A stretch of 64,000 nucleotides of DNA, taken from Streptomyces xylophagus (GTDB lineage: Bacteria > Actinomycetota > Actinomycetes > Streptomycetales > Streptomycetaceae). The stretch spans positions 28,252-92,251 of the forward strand of contig NZ_JNWO01000030.1 of the NCBI RefSeq assembly GCF_000716435.1, in the 5' to 3' direction. Below, one piece after another: positions 1 to 8,353 of the stretch. Position 1 is the first letter of the stretch; the number at the start of each line of letters is the position of its first letter. Position numbers and translations under genes: made by a program. Under the pieces are notes generated by a model that had not been told where the DNA came from, made no database searches, and was given only the letters and a program-made list of their open reading frames with translations.

Positions 1-1
1 C

Positions 2-1936
2 AGCTGCGACCCCGGCCCCTGCAAGTCCAGCGGCATCGCCTCCTTCCTGTGGCAGCTCGACTCCCCGCCCACCGCGGCAGACGGCCAGAGCGTCGACGCC
101 ACCGGCACCGACAGCCAGGGCAGGTCCACCGCCACGATCCCCGTCCCGATCCGCGACTGGGGCGTGCACACGCTGTACGTGGCCGGCGTCGACAAGGCGG
201 GCAACATCTCCACCAGCCCCTACGGCTACACCTTCACCGTCCCCTGGAACCCGGCAACCACGATCAAGCCCGGTGACATCACCGGCGACGGCGTGCCCGA
301 CCTGCTCGCGACCACGAAGACGGGCGACCTCGACCTGATCCCGGGCGACCACGACCCCGCCCAGGCCGCCGCCCCGGTCCAGACCGGTCCGGTCGACACG
401 GCGCCACCGGTCAACGGCCCGGTCACCGTGTCCACCAAGGACGAGTCACCGGACGGCTCCGGCTGGAACAACTACCTGATCGCCCACCGCGGCAACCTGC
501 ACGGGGCGAACGGCGACGACCTCTTCGCGTACAACACGACGACCAAGCAGTTCTACGTCGTCAAGAACGACCTCGACCCGGTGGACGACGCGTCCTTCCC
601 GAGGGCGCCGTACTCCGCTCTCGGCGGCTTCATCGGCAAGCGCTACGACCTCATCACCAAGGACGCCTGCGCGACCTCCGACATCGTCGCGGACGACACC
701 CGCTGCCGCGGCACCGACTACGACAGCCACACCTGGAACATCAGCCAACTCATCACGCCCGGCAACGTGTTCGGCAACACCACCGACTACCCCGCCGTCA
801 TCACCGTCGAGAACAAGGAGCTGTGGATCTACCAGTCCGACGGCGGCTACCACCTCAAGAACCCGATCCTGCTCGGCGACGGCGACTGGACCGGCCAGAC
901 CCTCATCGCCGCGGGCACCTTCAAGGGCCAGCCGGTCCTGTGGTCACGCGACAAGGCGACCGGCGAGCTCTACAGCTACCCGATCACCGTGGACGCCACG
1001 ACCCTGGTCCCGGCGCTGCTCCACCCCACCGTCCACACCGGCCTGCGGCTGACGCTGCCGCCGACGGCGTACCCCGTGGTCGCCTCACCGGGCGACGTCA
1101 ACAGCCCCGTCGGCCTCGGCGCCACCAACCCCGGTGCCCCGGACGGCATGCCCGACCTCTACACCGTGAACGCCTTCGGCCAACTCGTCGAGTACAACTA
1201 CCGGCAGAGCCCGGTCCTCACCTTCCCGCCCACCTACGACTTCGCCGCCCCGGTCTCGCTGGGCTCGGTCACGGACACCGCCACCCACTGGTGGAAGCTC
1301 GCCGAAGGCACCGGCACCACCACCGCCGACAGCACAGGCACCCTGAACGCGAGCCTGTCCGGCGCCTACTCCTGGACGACCGACAGCACCCGCGGCAAGT
1401 CCCTCAACCTGACCGGCACCACGGGCTACGGCGCCACGAGCGGCCCCGCCGTGGACACGTCCAAGAGCTTCACGGTGTCCGCCTGGGTCAAGCTCAACTC
1501 GCTCTCCACCACGACCAACAGCACGTTCCTCTCCCAGAACGGCACCGTGAACAACGGCTTCCAGCTGTACTACTCCGCGGGCGCCCAGGTCTGGGCCTTC
1601 GGCCGCCACAGCACCGACACGACCACCGCCGCCTGGCGAGCGGTCTACGGCAGCAAGGCGACCGCGGGCCAGTGGACCCACCTGGTCGGGGTCTACGACG
1701 CCGGCGCCAAGGAGCTCCGCCTGTACGTCAACGGCAGACTGACGGGCACCAAGGACTGGACCTACACCCCCTGGAACGCCACCGGCCCCGTACAGATAGG
1801 CCGCAAGCAGTCCTCCGGCGCCTACGGCGAGTACACCAACGGAGCGATCAGCACCATCCGCGTCTACCCCACGGCCCTGCCCCAGGCAGACGCCGCGTCA
1901 GCAGGCGACACCCCGAAGGTCACCCAACTCGACTGA
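2..1936 (+). CDS. LamG-domain secreted protein with FG-GAP/VCBS-like repeats (5' end outside window)
   Basis: The reading frame is open from base 2 to the TGA at 1934-1936, so the N-terminus lies off the left edge and 644 residues are visible. A middle segment contains the repeat motif GDITGDGVPDLLATT, typical of FG-GAP/VCBS beta-propeller repeats. The last ~220 residues form a concanavalin A-like LamG domain: a THWWKLAEGTG start, SFTVSAWVKL in the core, and QWTHLVGVYDAGAKEL with LYVNGRLTGT at the end. Such proteins are normally exported and bind carbohydrate or matrix ligands. The LamG part resembles the gene at 5046-7196, so the two are likely paralogues. The ligand is not inferable. A hairpin terminator follows the stop codon. 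Confidence 0.8.
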   Translation, partial: SCDPGPCKSSGIASFLWQLDSPPTAADGQSVDATGTDSQGRSTATIPVPIRDWGVHTLYVAGVDKAGNISTSPYGYTFTVPWNPATTIKPGDITGDGVPDLLATTKTGDLDLIPGDHDPAQAAAPVQTGPVDTAPPVNGPVTVSTKDESPDGSGWNNYLIAHRGNLHGANGDDLFAYNTTTKQFYVVKNDLDPVDDASFPRAPYSALGGFIGKRYDLITKDACATSDIVADDTRCRGTDYDSHTWNISQLITPGNVFGNTTDYPAVITVENKELWIYQSDGGYHLKNPILLGDGDWTGQTLIAAGTFKGQPVLWSRDKATGELYSYPITVDATTLVPALLHPTVHTGLRLTLPPTAYPVVASPGDVNSPVGLGATNPGAPDGMPDLYTVNAFGQLVEYNYRQSPVLTFPPTYDFAAPVSLGSVTDTATHWWKLAEGTGTTTADSTGTLNASLSGAYSWTTDSTRGKSLNLTGTTGYGATSGPAVDTSKSFTVSAWVKLNSLSTTTNSTFLSQNGTVNNGFQLYYSAGAQVWAFGRHSTDTTTAAWRAVYGSKATAGQWTHLVGVYDAGAKELRLYVNGRLTGTKDWTYTPWNATGPVQIGRKQSSGAYGEYTNGAISTIRVYPTALPQADAASAGDTPKVTQLD

Positions 1937-1948
1937 CCACCGGGACAC

Positions 1949-1983
1949 GGCGCCCCGCTCCGGCTCGGCCGGGGCGGGGCGCC
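1949..1983 (+). terminator. Hairpin terminator after the first LamG gene
   Basis: GGCGCCCCGC (1949-1958) pairs with GCGGGGCGCC (1974-1983), with a smaller CCGGC/GCCGG stem inside the loop. It sits 13 bases after the LamG stop and before the convergent amidohydrolase remnant, so it could stop transcripts from both sides. No T-run follows, as is usual in Streptomyces. Confidence 0.65.
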
Positions 1984-1991
1984 ACCCGGCG

Positions 1992-2264
1992 TCACGCGAA
2001 CCTCGGAAACAGCCTGAGCGCGTTCTCCCGTTCCACGCCCCGGAGTTGGTCCCCCGTGAAGCCGTCGAAGCCGGTGAGGTTCTCGATGTTGCGCACGACC
2101 ATGGGCTCCGGAGTCGCAGGCCAGTCGGTGCCGAACAGGATGTGGTCGGGCGAGGTCACTTCGAGCGTCGGCAGCAGGGAGTTGCGACTTCCGGCCAGGG
2201 CCGTCTCGTAGTAGAGCCCGCGCAGCACCTCCGCCACGTGCGCCGGATCGATGTCCGCGTCGTC
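1992..2264 (-). pseudogene. Amidohydrolase (metal-dependent hydrolase) C-terminal fragment
   Basis: Only the last ~90 residues of an amidohydrolase-2-type protein are present. The fragment includes the characteristic ILFGTDWPATP segment, in which the Asp normally binds metal in this TIM-barrel family, followed by the ERENALRLFPRF C-terminal helix. Family members are usually about 280-350 residues, so the N-terminal three quarters are missing. Upstream the frame runs straight into antisense of the dehydrogenase fragment, so there is no plausible start. This looks like a deletion or recombination junction, not a small functional gene. Confidence 0.7.
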
Positions 2265-2277
2265 CGGCCCCCGCCCC

Positions 2278-2847
2278 ATGACGCAGACGCTCGTCGACAC
2301 CGCCGCCCTGCGAGCCGGCCGGCGGGTGCTGGTCCTCGGGGCGGCCGGCGGCGTGGGACATCTGGCGGTGCAGGTCGCCAAGGCGCGCGGCGCGTACGTC
2401 ATCGGCACGGCGTCCGCCGACAAGCACGACTTCCTACGGGGCCTGGGCACGGACGAGGCCATCGACCGCGCGGCGGACATCGCGAAGGAGGCCCGCGACA
2501 TCGACGTGGTCCTCGACGTGGTCCTCGACCTGGTCGGCGGCACCGACCGGCTGCGCTCCCTGGACACACTCGGGCCGGGCGGCGTCCTGGTGTCGAGCCT
2601 GCCCGTCGACTTCGACGAAGTGACCCGGCGCGCCGCCGAGTTGGGGGTCCGGGCCACGAACATCGTGGTCGAGCACGAGCGTGCGGCCATGACCGGCATC
2701 GCCACGCTCGCCGGTTCCGGTCGACCGCGCGCCCACATCGCCGGCACCTATCCACTCGCCGAGGTCGCCAAGGCCCACATGGACGCCGAGGCGGGCGGCG
2801 CCCTGGGCAAGCCGGTCCTCACCGTCCGCCCATGGGGCCCGAGTTGA
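2278..2847 (+). pseudogene. Zinc-type alcohol dehydrogenase / quinone oxidoreductase, C-terminal half
   Basis: The frame encodes the Rossmann half of an MDR-family oxidoreductase. The NADPH-binding loop LVLGAAGGVGHLAVQVAK is followed by the substrate-side GKPVLTVRP C-terminus. The GroES-like N-terminal catalytic half (about 130 residues) is absent. The nearest ATG (2278) lies directly at the junction with the oppositely oriented amidohydrolase fragment. Full-length members have about 310-340 residues; here 189 remain. It is probably non-functional, although a truncated NADP-binding protein cannot be excluded. Confidence 0.65.
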
Positions 2848-2877
2848 GGGTCCGCCACCCTCAACTCGGGCCCCATG
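2831..2877. terminator. Perfect 21-bp bidirectional hairpin terminator
   Basis: Bases 2831-2851 are exactly complementary to 2857-2877, leaving the 5-base loop CCGCC. The stem overlaps the stop codon of the dehydrogenase fragment (2845-2847). It separates two convergent units, the plus-strand fragment and the minus-strand surface protein ending at 2928, so it can serve both. Confidence 0.8.
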
Positions 2878-2927
2878 CCGATCAATCCCCATCTTCGCTA
2901 TTGCGGTTCGCGAGGTGACGGAACGCC

Positions 2928-4514
2928 TCATCGGCCGCCGACGCCCTGCCGCCGTGACCTCCGCGCCGCCAGGAACACCAGCGCGCCGCCCGCCACCAGC
3001 AGGGCGGCGGTGCCCGCGCGCAGCAGGGCTCCGTCCGCGCCCGTGGCGGCGAGCCCGCCGCCGGTCGTCGTCCCGCCGCTGGTTCCCGCCCCGGAGCCGG
3101 ACGGGCTCGCGGTGGCCGTGGCCGACGGGGACGCGGAGGCGCTGGGTGACGGGCTGGACGTCGCCGAGCCGGTGGCCTTCACCGTGATCGCCGCGGTGTC
3201 GTTCGACGCGTCGTCGTCACGGTTGGGGTACTCGGGGTTCTCCACCGCCCGCACGCTGCCGGTCGCGCCGGGGACGACCCGGTCGATCCGCACCGTGAAC
3301 TCCTGGGTCACGGAGTCGCCTGGCTTGAAGTCCGTGCTGGCGATGTCGCAGGTGTAGCTCTTCGCGCCGGCCTTGCCCGGTGTGCAGTTCCACCGCGGCC
3401 CGGGGTCGCCCTGTTCGCCGGGGCCGGGGGCGCCGGTGATGGTGGTGCCGGCGGGCGGGGTCACCACGAACGTGCCGGAGTTGTCGGCGTCCATCCACCG
3501 GAAGTTCATCCAGCCCGGCCCGTTGTTCCGCACGCCCAGGGTGATGCTCACCGTCTTGCCGACCTTGCCCTCGGCCGTGTCACCGAGCGCCTGGTAGTCG
3601 GCGTGCTGGGTGGTGGCGAAGGTGCCGTACCCGGAGCCGGTGAATCCGGAGCCGGAGGCGACGGACTTCAGGCCGAGCGGCGCGCCGGTGCCGGTCCCGG
3701 GGAAGTCGGACGGGTGGAAGGAGTCGGGCGCGGTGCCGCCGACCGGCCACACGACGTAGCTGTTGTAGCCGTACATCGTGTCCTTGGCGGCGGTGTAGCG
3801 CAGCGGCGCGTCCGTCTCGTAGGCCGCGCCGGGCGCGACCGGGGTGTCGAACCGGCACCAGGCACCGACGTCGGGCCGGTCCGCGTAGTGGCAGTTGGAG
3901 TGGTCACGGGCGAGAGAGACGCCTTCCGAGTCCTGCACCAGCAGCATGACGCCCTTGTCGGCGGGGGCTGTTCCGGTGTCGGCGAAGGCCGGGGTGCGCT
4001 CGAAGCCGGCGCCGGGCGCGATGCCCTTCAGCGCCGGGTAGGGCCGGGCGACGAGCTTCGGCCCGCCGACCAGGACGTCCGTCTTCCCCGTCACGGTGGC
4101 CGCGTCGGAGGCGGTCGCGGTGTAGGTGATGGCACCGGTGTCGCCCGCCTTGGCGGCCGCGGTGGGCTTCAGGAAGAACGGGTCGATCGACTCCCCGCCC
4201 GACAGCGGGCCCACGTCGCACCTCACCTTCAGGGTGCCGGTGCTCACGCAGTCCCCCGTGACCACCATCGTCGCCTTCCCGGCGAGGGACGACGCGTCGA
4301 CCGCGACCGAGACGTCATGGGCGTCCCCGCCCGAGGCGGTGATGCCGAGGCCCAGGTTCGGGCCCTCGCCCTCGGTGGGGAGGTAGTAGTTCTCCTGGGC
4401 GTCCAGGACGAGCGTCGCTCCGGCGGCGTGCGCGGCCGGGGTCGCGACCGCCATAACGGCGGTCGCGAAAGCGGCGGCCGCCGCTGTCCGCCATGTTCTA
4501 CGTATCGTCAGCAC
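2928..4514 (-). CDS. Secreted, sortase-anchored surface protein with LAATG signal
   Basis: The 528-residue product starts at a GTG (4512-4514), chosen because a signal peptide follows at once: basic RRTWR, a hydrophobic alanine run, and an HAAG-type cleavage region. The long middle is beta-rich and CARDB/DUF11-like, with a late segment containing TVSITLGVRNNGPGW and VTQEFTVRIDR. A Ser/Ala/Thr-rich linker then leads to LAATG, a hydrophobic helix and the basic tail AARRSRRQGVGGR. LAxTG is the signal recognised by the class E sortases of Streptomyces, so the protein should be covalently wall-linked. The ligand is unknown. The next gene to the right is divergent, with more than 500 bases between them. 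Confidence 0.8.
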   Translation of the reverse strand: MLTIRRTWRTAAAAAFATAVMAVATPAAHAAGATLVLDAQENYYLPTEGEGPNLGLGITASGGDAHDVSVAVDASSLAGKATMVVTGDCVSTGTLKVRCDVGPLSGGESIDPFFLKPTAAAKAGDTGAITYTATASDAATVTGKTDVLVGGPKLVARPYPALKGIAPGAGFERTPAFADTGTAPADKGVMLLVQDSEGVSLARDHSNCHYADRPDVGAWCRFDTPVAPGAAYETDAPLRYTAAKDTMYGYNSYVVWPVGGTAPDSFHPSDFPGTGTGAPLGLKSVASGSGFTGSGYGTFATTQHADYQALGDTAEGKVGKTVSITLGVRNNGPGWMNFRWMDADNSGTFVVTPPAGTTITGAPGPGEQGDPGPRWNCTPGKAGAKSYTCDIASTDFKPGDSVTQEFTVRIDRVVPGATGSVRAVENPEYPNRDDDASNDTAAITVKATGSATSSPSPSASASPSATATASPSGSGAGTSGGTTTGGGLAATGADGALLRAGTAALLVAGGALVFLAARRSRRQGVGGR

Positions 4515-5045
4515 GTTACGTGGACACGCCAGAACACCGGAAGGTTGCGCCCGAGCGTCCGTCAGCCGACGGACGGGTTGCGCTCCGGAAACCTCCCCGG
4601 AGCACCCGAACCAGCGACAGCCGACGGCCAGAAGTTCACCGGGAATCGACACAGACCAACGCGGGGACAGCCGCGCCCGAATACGTCCCGGTGTCCTGCG
4701 AGCGTCCCGAATTCGACGTCCAACGGCTCACACCGGGCGGATTCACCCCGTTCGGGCAAAGTTGACGCTCCGACACCCAAAAACAAACGTCTCCGCAGGT
4801 CAAAGACCTGCACAGGTAAGGCGGGTGGGACTCTAACCCACGGCCGACGGATTATGAGTCCTTCGAGGATCTCAGCGGCCCATTTCGATCCATGCCCATC
4901 TTGGCCTCGAAACCAGGCACAGCGGATTTCTTTTCCAACGAGGAACAGGCCGGCCAGGAAACCCTTTCCGTGCTGTCAGTGGTCTCTGTTAGCTTCAGGC
5001 GCTCGTGCGATCCACGAGCATCAAGTACTCACAGGGGAGGGCCAC
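4515..5045. other. Intergenic region between divergent surface-protein genes, containing repeat copy A
   Basis: No convincing gene is present. The region must hold the promoters of both divergent genes, but no clear -35/-10 pair was identified. Its main content is the tRNA-derived direct repeat described separately (4736-4907). Confidence 0.6.
4736..4907 (-). repeat. Direct repeat copy A with degenerate tRNA(CAU) 3' half
   Basis: This ~170-bp block matches 8189-8353. Shared landmarks are GCGGATTCA at the left, CGTxTCCxCAGGTCA, the tRNA-like block 4821-4861, and ATGCCCATCTTGGCC at the right. Read on the minus strand the tRNA block gives the CAU anticodon loop (CTCATAA) and a T-arm, but the T-loop is mutated relative to copy B (TTAGA for TTCGA) and no CCA end remains. 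It is therefore a decayed copy and not a functional tRNA. Confidence 0.7.
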
Positions 5046-7196
5046 TTGACCAGGTTCACAAGGACAGGCAGACGCAGACGCACGGTGGTGGGGAGCTGTG
5101 CGGCGGCGCTGTTGGCCACGGCTGCCGGGACGGCGTACGCGGTGGACAACCTGCCGCCGAATCAGCCGCTTGTCCAAGACCTCCAGTCGGGAGGCAAGGC
5201 ATGCGCGACCGGTGACGACACGCCATACGTTTCGGCGCCTCCCAGGCTCAGCGCAGTGCTGTACGACCCGGAGGAGGACAACCAGCCCTCCGAATCCAGC
5301 CCGCTCAGTGGCGAGTTCGAAGCCTGGTGGACGGACGCGGCCGGAGTGAAACAGCAGCGCACCTACACCACGATCACTCTTTCCTCGGGGTTGCGCCAGT
5401 ACTGGACGATGCCGAACGACATCCCGGCGAACACCGTCGTCTCCTGGCATGTCCGCGCGAACGACGGCAAGGCGACCTCCACGTGGAGCGACGAGGGCGA
5501 CGGCTCGGTCTGCTCGTTCGTGTACGACGACGTGAGCCCGGAGAAGGCGACGATCACCTCTCCCGAATACCCCACCCCGGAGGACGTGTTCTGGGTGGAC
5601 GGAGTGGGCGTCTACGGCCACTTCACCATGGACTCGCCGTCCGACGACGTGGTGTCGTACACGTACGGCTTCGTGGGCGGCCCTTACGGCACCGTCTCCG
5701 CGGCGCGGCCGGGCGCGGCCGTGACCATTCCGTACCTGCCGCTCTCCGCGGGACCCAAGTCGCTGACGGTCCGCGCGATCGACCGGTCGGGCCGAAGCAG
5801 CGGTGAGTCGCGTTACAACTTCAACGTGCAGGCCGGCCGCGCTCCCGTCGCCCGCTGGAAGCTGGACGACCCGGCGGACTCCAGTTCGGCCAGCGCCGAG
5901 ACCGGCACCGCCGCCCGTGCCGGGACCGGGGTGACCTTCGGCGGCCCGGCGCCCACAGGCACCACGGCCACCGCCACGGTCGGCCTCGACGGCAGCGGCG
6001 ACGGCTTTCTCACCCCGGACGCCCCGGCGGCCGACCTCCGTAAGACCTTCGCGGTGAGCGCGTGGGTACGGCCCGCCGAAACCGACCGGGACATGACCGT
6101 CCTCAGTCAGGATGCCGACGGGGCGCCCGGCTTCGACCTCGGGCTGCGCCACCAGGACTCCGGGCCCACCTGGTCGTTCACGATCGGCGGCGCACAGGTG
6201 TCCGGCGGCGCCCCCGAGACCGGCGAGTGGACCCATCTGCTGGGGCTGTACGACGCCGAGACCGGAAAGGCACGGCTGTACGTCAACGGCCACGAGACCG
6301 GGACCGCGGCCGACGCGACTCCCGCCGAGGCGGCCGGCGCCTTCCAGATCGGGCGCGCCCTCGGTGTTGCCGGCTATGAGGACCAGTGGCACGGGGACAT
6401 CGGTGACGTACAGGTTCACGACCGGGTCGTGGTGCCGGACGAGGTAGCCGAACTGGCGTACCGCAAGCCGAAGTTGCTCGGCCACTGGTCGCTGGAGAAC
6501 GCGACGGACGGTGTGAGCCCCGAACAGTCGGACGGCGCGCCGCTGCGGCTCGGCACGGGGGCTTCGATCTACCGGGGCTCCGACAGTTCCTGCATCCCGG
6601 ACATCGACCCGGACTGCACCTACGTGCCGCCGCCACTCGTCGGCGACGGGCATCTGCGGCTGGACGGCGAGAGCGGGTACGCCGCTACCGACGGGCCCGT
6701 CGTGGACACCGGGGACAGTTTCACTCTCGGCGTCGTCGTACGCCTCGCGGACTCCGAGCCCGCTCACCCGATGACCGTGCTCTCGCAGGCAGGCGAGCAC
6801 ACCGACGCCTTCAAGGTGCGCTACGACCCGTCCACGTACACCTGGCAACTGGTGATGCCGGAGAAGGACGAGGCCGGAGCCCCCGAGAAGGTGGTGTCCC
6901 AGATCGTGGGCGCGGACGGAGGCGAGGGCCAGGGCCATCGCCTCGCCGTGGTCTACGACGACGCCACCGACACGATCAAGCTCTACGTCGACGGCTACAC
7001 CAACGCCCAGGCGACCGCGAGCCTCCCCAACGGCTGGCACAGCACCGGTGCCCTCCAGATCGGCCGGGCCAGGTCCGGTGACGGCTGGGGCGAGTACCTG
7101 CATGGCGACGTGGACGAGGTACAGGCCTACGCCGGCGCGCTGAGGGACGGCGACGTCCGCGGCCTGGGGTTGGGCACGGATCCTTGTCTGTGCTGA
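5046..7196 (+). CDS. Secreted protein with two LamG (concanavalin A-like) domains
   Basis: A TTG start at 5046 was chosen because AGGGGAGGG lies just upstream and an export signal follows immediately: TRTGRRRRT, a hydrophobic alanine-rich core, and an AYA cleavage site. The product has 716 residues. About 230 residues of beta-rich, Ig-like sequence are followed by LamG domain 1 (from VARWKLDDP through GEWTHLLGLYDAETG and LYVNGHETG) and LamG domain 2 (from LLGHWSLENA through SFTLGVVVRL and LYVDGYTNAQ). Such proteins bind glycans or matrix, often beside catalytic partners, but none is visible here. The partner LamG gene ends at 1936, and this copy lies inside the tRNA-repeat-bounded segment. 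Confidence 0.8.
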   Translation: MTRFTRTGRRRRTVVGSCAAALLATAAGTAYAVDNLPPNQPLVQDLQSGGKACATGDDTPYVSAPPRLSAVLYDPEEDNQPSESSPLSGEFEAWWTDAAGVKQQRTYTTITLSSGLRQYWTMPNDIPANTVVSWHVRANDGKATSTWSDEGDGSVCSFVYDDVSPEKATITSPEYPTPEDVFWVDGVGVYGHFTMDSPSDDVVSYTYGFVGGPYGTVSAARPGAAVTIPYLPLSAGPKSLTVRAIDRSGRSSGESRYNFNVQAGRAPVARWKLDDPADSSSASAETGTAARAGTGVTFGGPAPTGTTATATVGLDGSGDGFLTPDAPAADLRKTFAVSAWVRPAETDRDMTVLSQDADGAPGFDLGLRHQDSGPTWSFTIGGAQVSGGAPETGEWTHLLGLYDAETGKARLYVNGHETGTAADATPAEAAGAFQIGRALGVAGYEDQWHGDIGDVQVHDRVVVPDEVAELAYRKPKLLGHWSLENATDGVSPEQSDGAPLRLGTGASIYRGSDSSCIPDIDPDCTYVPPPLVGDGHLRLDGESGYAATDGPVVDTGDSFTLGVVVRLADSEPAHPMTVLSQAGEHTDAFKVRYDPSTYTWQLVMPEKDEAGAPEKVVSQIVGADGGEGQGHRLAVVYDDATDTIKLYVDGYTNAQATASLPNGWHSTGALQIGRARSGDGWGEYLHGDVDEVQAYAGALRDGDVRGLGLGTDPCLC

Positions 7197-7282
7197 GACG
7201 TCATCCGCTTGTCGATCACGGGACTGGCCTGGTCGAACAGGGTTCGTGATCGGGTGATCGCGTGAGGGCCGATGCATGACAG

Positions 7283-7337
7283 CAGGGCCTCTTGGTAGTT
7301 CGGGGTTGCGAACCAAACCGATCACCAGGAGGCCCTG
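7283..7337. repeat. Inverted repeat preceding the IS5-type transposase remnant
   Basis: CAGGGCCTCTTGGT (7283-7296) is complementary at 13 of 14 positions to ACCAGGAGGCCCTG (7324-7337). The right arm contains the AGGAGG ribosome site of the transposase remnant. It is probably the end or leader structure of an insertion sequence. Confidence 0.5.
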
Positions 7338-7513
7338 TTGCCGCGATCTCTCGCGTCCGCGTGTGTGGAGTCCGACTCGGCGTCCCTGTCCTGTGACGGC
7401 CTCGCGCACAGGTTCGGCAACGCGGCGGACGGGCCGGACCTCATCCCGAGGGCTCCGACGTAACGGAGGCGGAGTGGCGGGTGGTGCGGCCGCTACTGCC
7501 GGTTCCGGCCTGA
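7338..7513 (+). pseudogene. IS5-family transposase, frameshifted N-terminal remnant
   Basis: A TTG behind AGGAGG opens a 41-codon frame containing CDGLAHRFGNAADGP. After a frameshift the other frame reads VTEAEWRVVRPLLPVPA before a TGA at 7511-7513. That second motif is the usual N-terminus of Streptomyces IS5-type transposases (TEAEW...LLPVP). Everything after it, including the DDE core, is missing. This is a dead fragment. Confidence 0.6.
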
Positions 7514-7539
7514 CTGCCGGCCGGCAACGTCTCGTAGTC

Positions 7540-7694
7540 ACGCACCAGGTGACGCAGCCCCTCCCCCTCGCCGGGACGACCTCCAGCCCCAGGACTGCGG
7601 CCAGTTGCCAGCAGCGCATGCCCTCCCGGCCGACCTCCGACTCCAGCACCGCCACGATCCGCCGGTAATCCGGCACAAGGACCCACGCCGCCAT
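7540..7694 (-). pseudogene. Fragment of a small IS-associated Streptomyces protein
   Basis: The minus-strand frame contains YRRIVAVLESEVGREG, then CWQLAAVLGLEVVPAR, before running into unrelated sequence. The first part resembles a short protein often found beside Streptomyces IS elements, in which the VPAR segment would normally continue into a basic helix. I recognise the pattern from general experience and assign no function. The abrupt change of character after VPAR implies a frameshift or deletion. Confidence 0.35.
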
Positions 7695-7729
7695 GCCCTC
7701 CACCCGCCGCGGCACCCAACACCGCGCCG

Positions 7730-7828
7730 CGGGAAGTCACGGCCCGCTACCGGCACCTGCGGACACTCGACGAGGCCCGCGAACTGGTGGCCGAGGGCGC
7801 TCTGGACATCGGCCTACTGCTGGACTAG
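7730..7828 (+). pseudogene. vapB: VapB-type antitoxin, C-terminal remnant
   Basis: The frame ends in LDEARELVAEGALDIGLLLD followed by TAG. In intact actinomycete VapB antitoxins this segment continues as K-RAY-RP; here the sequence after the stop codon reads RAYHP, so the Lys codon has apparently become TAG. The DNA-binding N-terminal half is absent. A vapC remnant follows at once in the order expected for a vapBC operon. Confidence 0.55.
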
Positions 7829-7839
7829 CGCGCATACCA

Positions 7840-8162
7840 CCCCACGAGCGCGGGCACGGCGACCGTCCCCCTCCGCCAGAACACCGCCGAATGGGACGAC
7901 AGGATCGCCGCCGGCCTCGTCGCGATCTGCGACATCACCGAACTGGAAGTCCTCTACTCAGCCCGCTCCGCTACGGACCACACCTGCTTGAAGACGGCCC
8001 TCGACGCCCACTACCCCTGGTGCCCCATACCCGACGGCGTCTATCGGCGCTCCCGCAGCCGCGGAATAGGCGGGACTCACCCTCCTCCACGACGACCGCG
8101 ACTTCGAAACCATCGCCCGCACAACAGGCCAGCCGGTCCGCACGATCGACCTCAGGCAGTAG
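7840..8162 (+). pseudogene. vapC: VapC PIN-domain toxin, degenerate
   Basis: One frame reads EWDDRIAAGLVAICDITELE and DAHYPWCPIPDGVYRR, typical of the N-terminal and middle parts of Streptomyces VapC PIN nucleases. A different frame, from about 8073, supplies the C-terminal GLTLLHDDRDFETIARTTG and ends at the TAG at 8160-8162. Between them the central helices are deleted and the frame shifts. The N-terminal Asp-containing strand is also missing. The DDRDF acidic motif survives, but the gene cannot make an active RNase. Confidence 0.6.
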
Positions 8163-8188
8163 AGCTCGCGCGGCACCGACGAGCAGCG

Positions 8189-8353
8189 GATTCAACCCCG
8201 TGGCCCAAACTCCTGAATCCACACCCCAGATGAGACGTTTCCTCAGGTCACGGGCGTGCATGGTGGGGCGGGTGGGACTCGAACCCACGGCCGACGGATT
8301 ATGAGTCCTTTGAGGATCTTGGCGACCCTTGTCGATCAATGCCCATCTTGGCC
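8189..8353. repeat. Direct repeat copy B with tRNA 3' half (att-like site)
   Basis: This is the better-preserved copy of the block at 4736-4907. Both share the left GCGGATTCA, CAGGTCA, the tRNA half and the right-hand ATGCCCATCTTGGCC, in the same order and spacing. The two copies bracket about 3.4 kb holding a LamG gene and IS/toxin debris. Direct repeats built on a tRNA 3' half are the usual outcome of tRNA-directed integration. Confidence 0.7.
8261..8307 (-). pseudogene. 3' half of a tRNA with CAU anticodon (tRNA-Met-like)
   Basis: The minus strand reads GGACTCATAATCC (anticodon loop CTCATAA, anticodon CAU), a variable region, a perfect T-arm (GTGGG-TTCGAGT-CCCAC), a CCGCCCC acceptor strand, a discriminator A and an encoded CCA. 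The D-arm and 5' acceptor strand are absent. Sequence identity to a tRNA stops at the anticodon stem, a common crossover position for tRNA-targeting integrases. It is an attachment-site remnant, not an expressed tRNA. Confidence 0.7.

Noticed and set aside
3603..5045. Long plus-strand open frame running from 3603 into the LamG gene
   Set aside because: It is antisense to the surface-protein gene and lacks coding character; the real start is the TTG at 5046 with a ribosome site and signal peptide.
4995..7715. 906-codon minus-strand open frame
   Set aside because: It lies antisense to the LamG gene and is Arg/Gly/Val-rich as expected for a GC-driven shadow frame; only its first ~50 codons resemble a real fragment.
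8261..8307. Functional tRNA gene
   Set aside because: The 5' half including D-arm and 5' acceptor strand is missing, so no cloverleaf can form.
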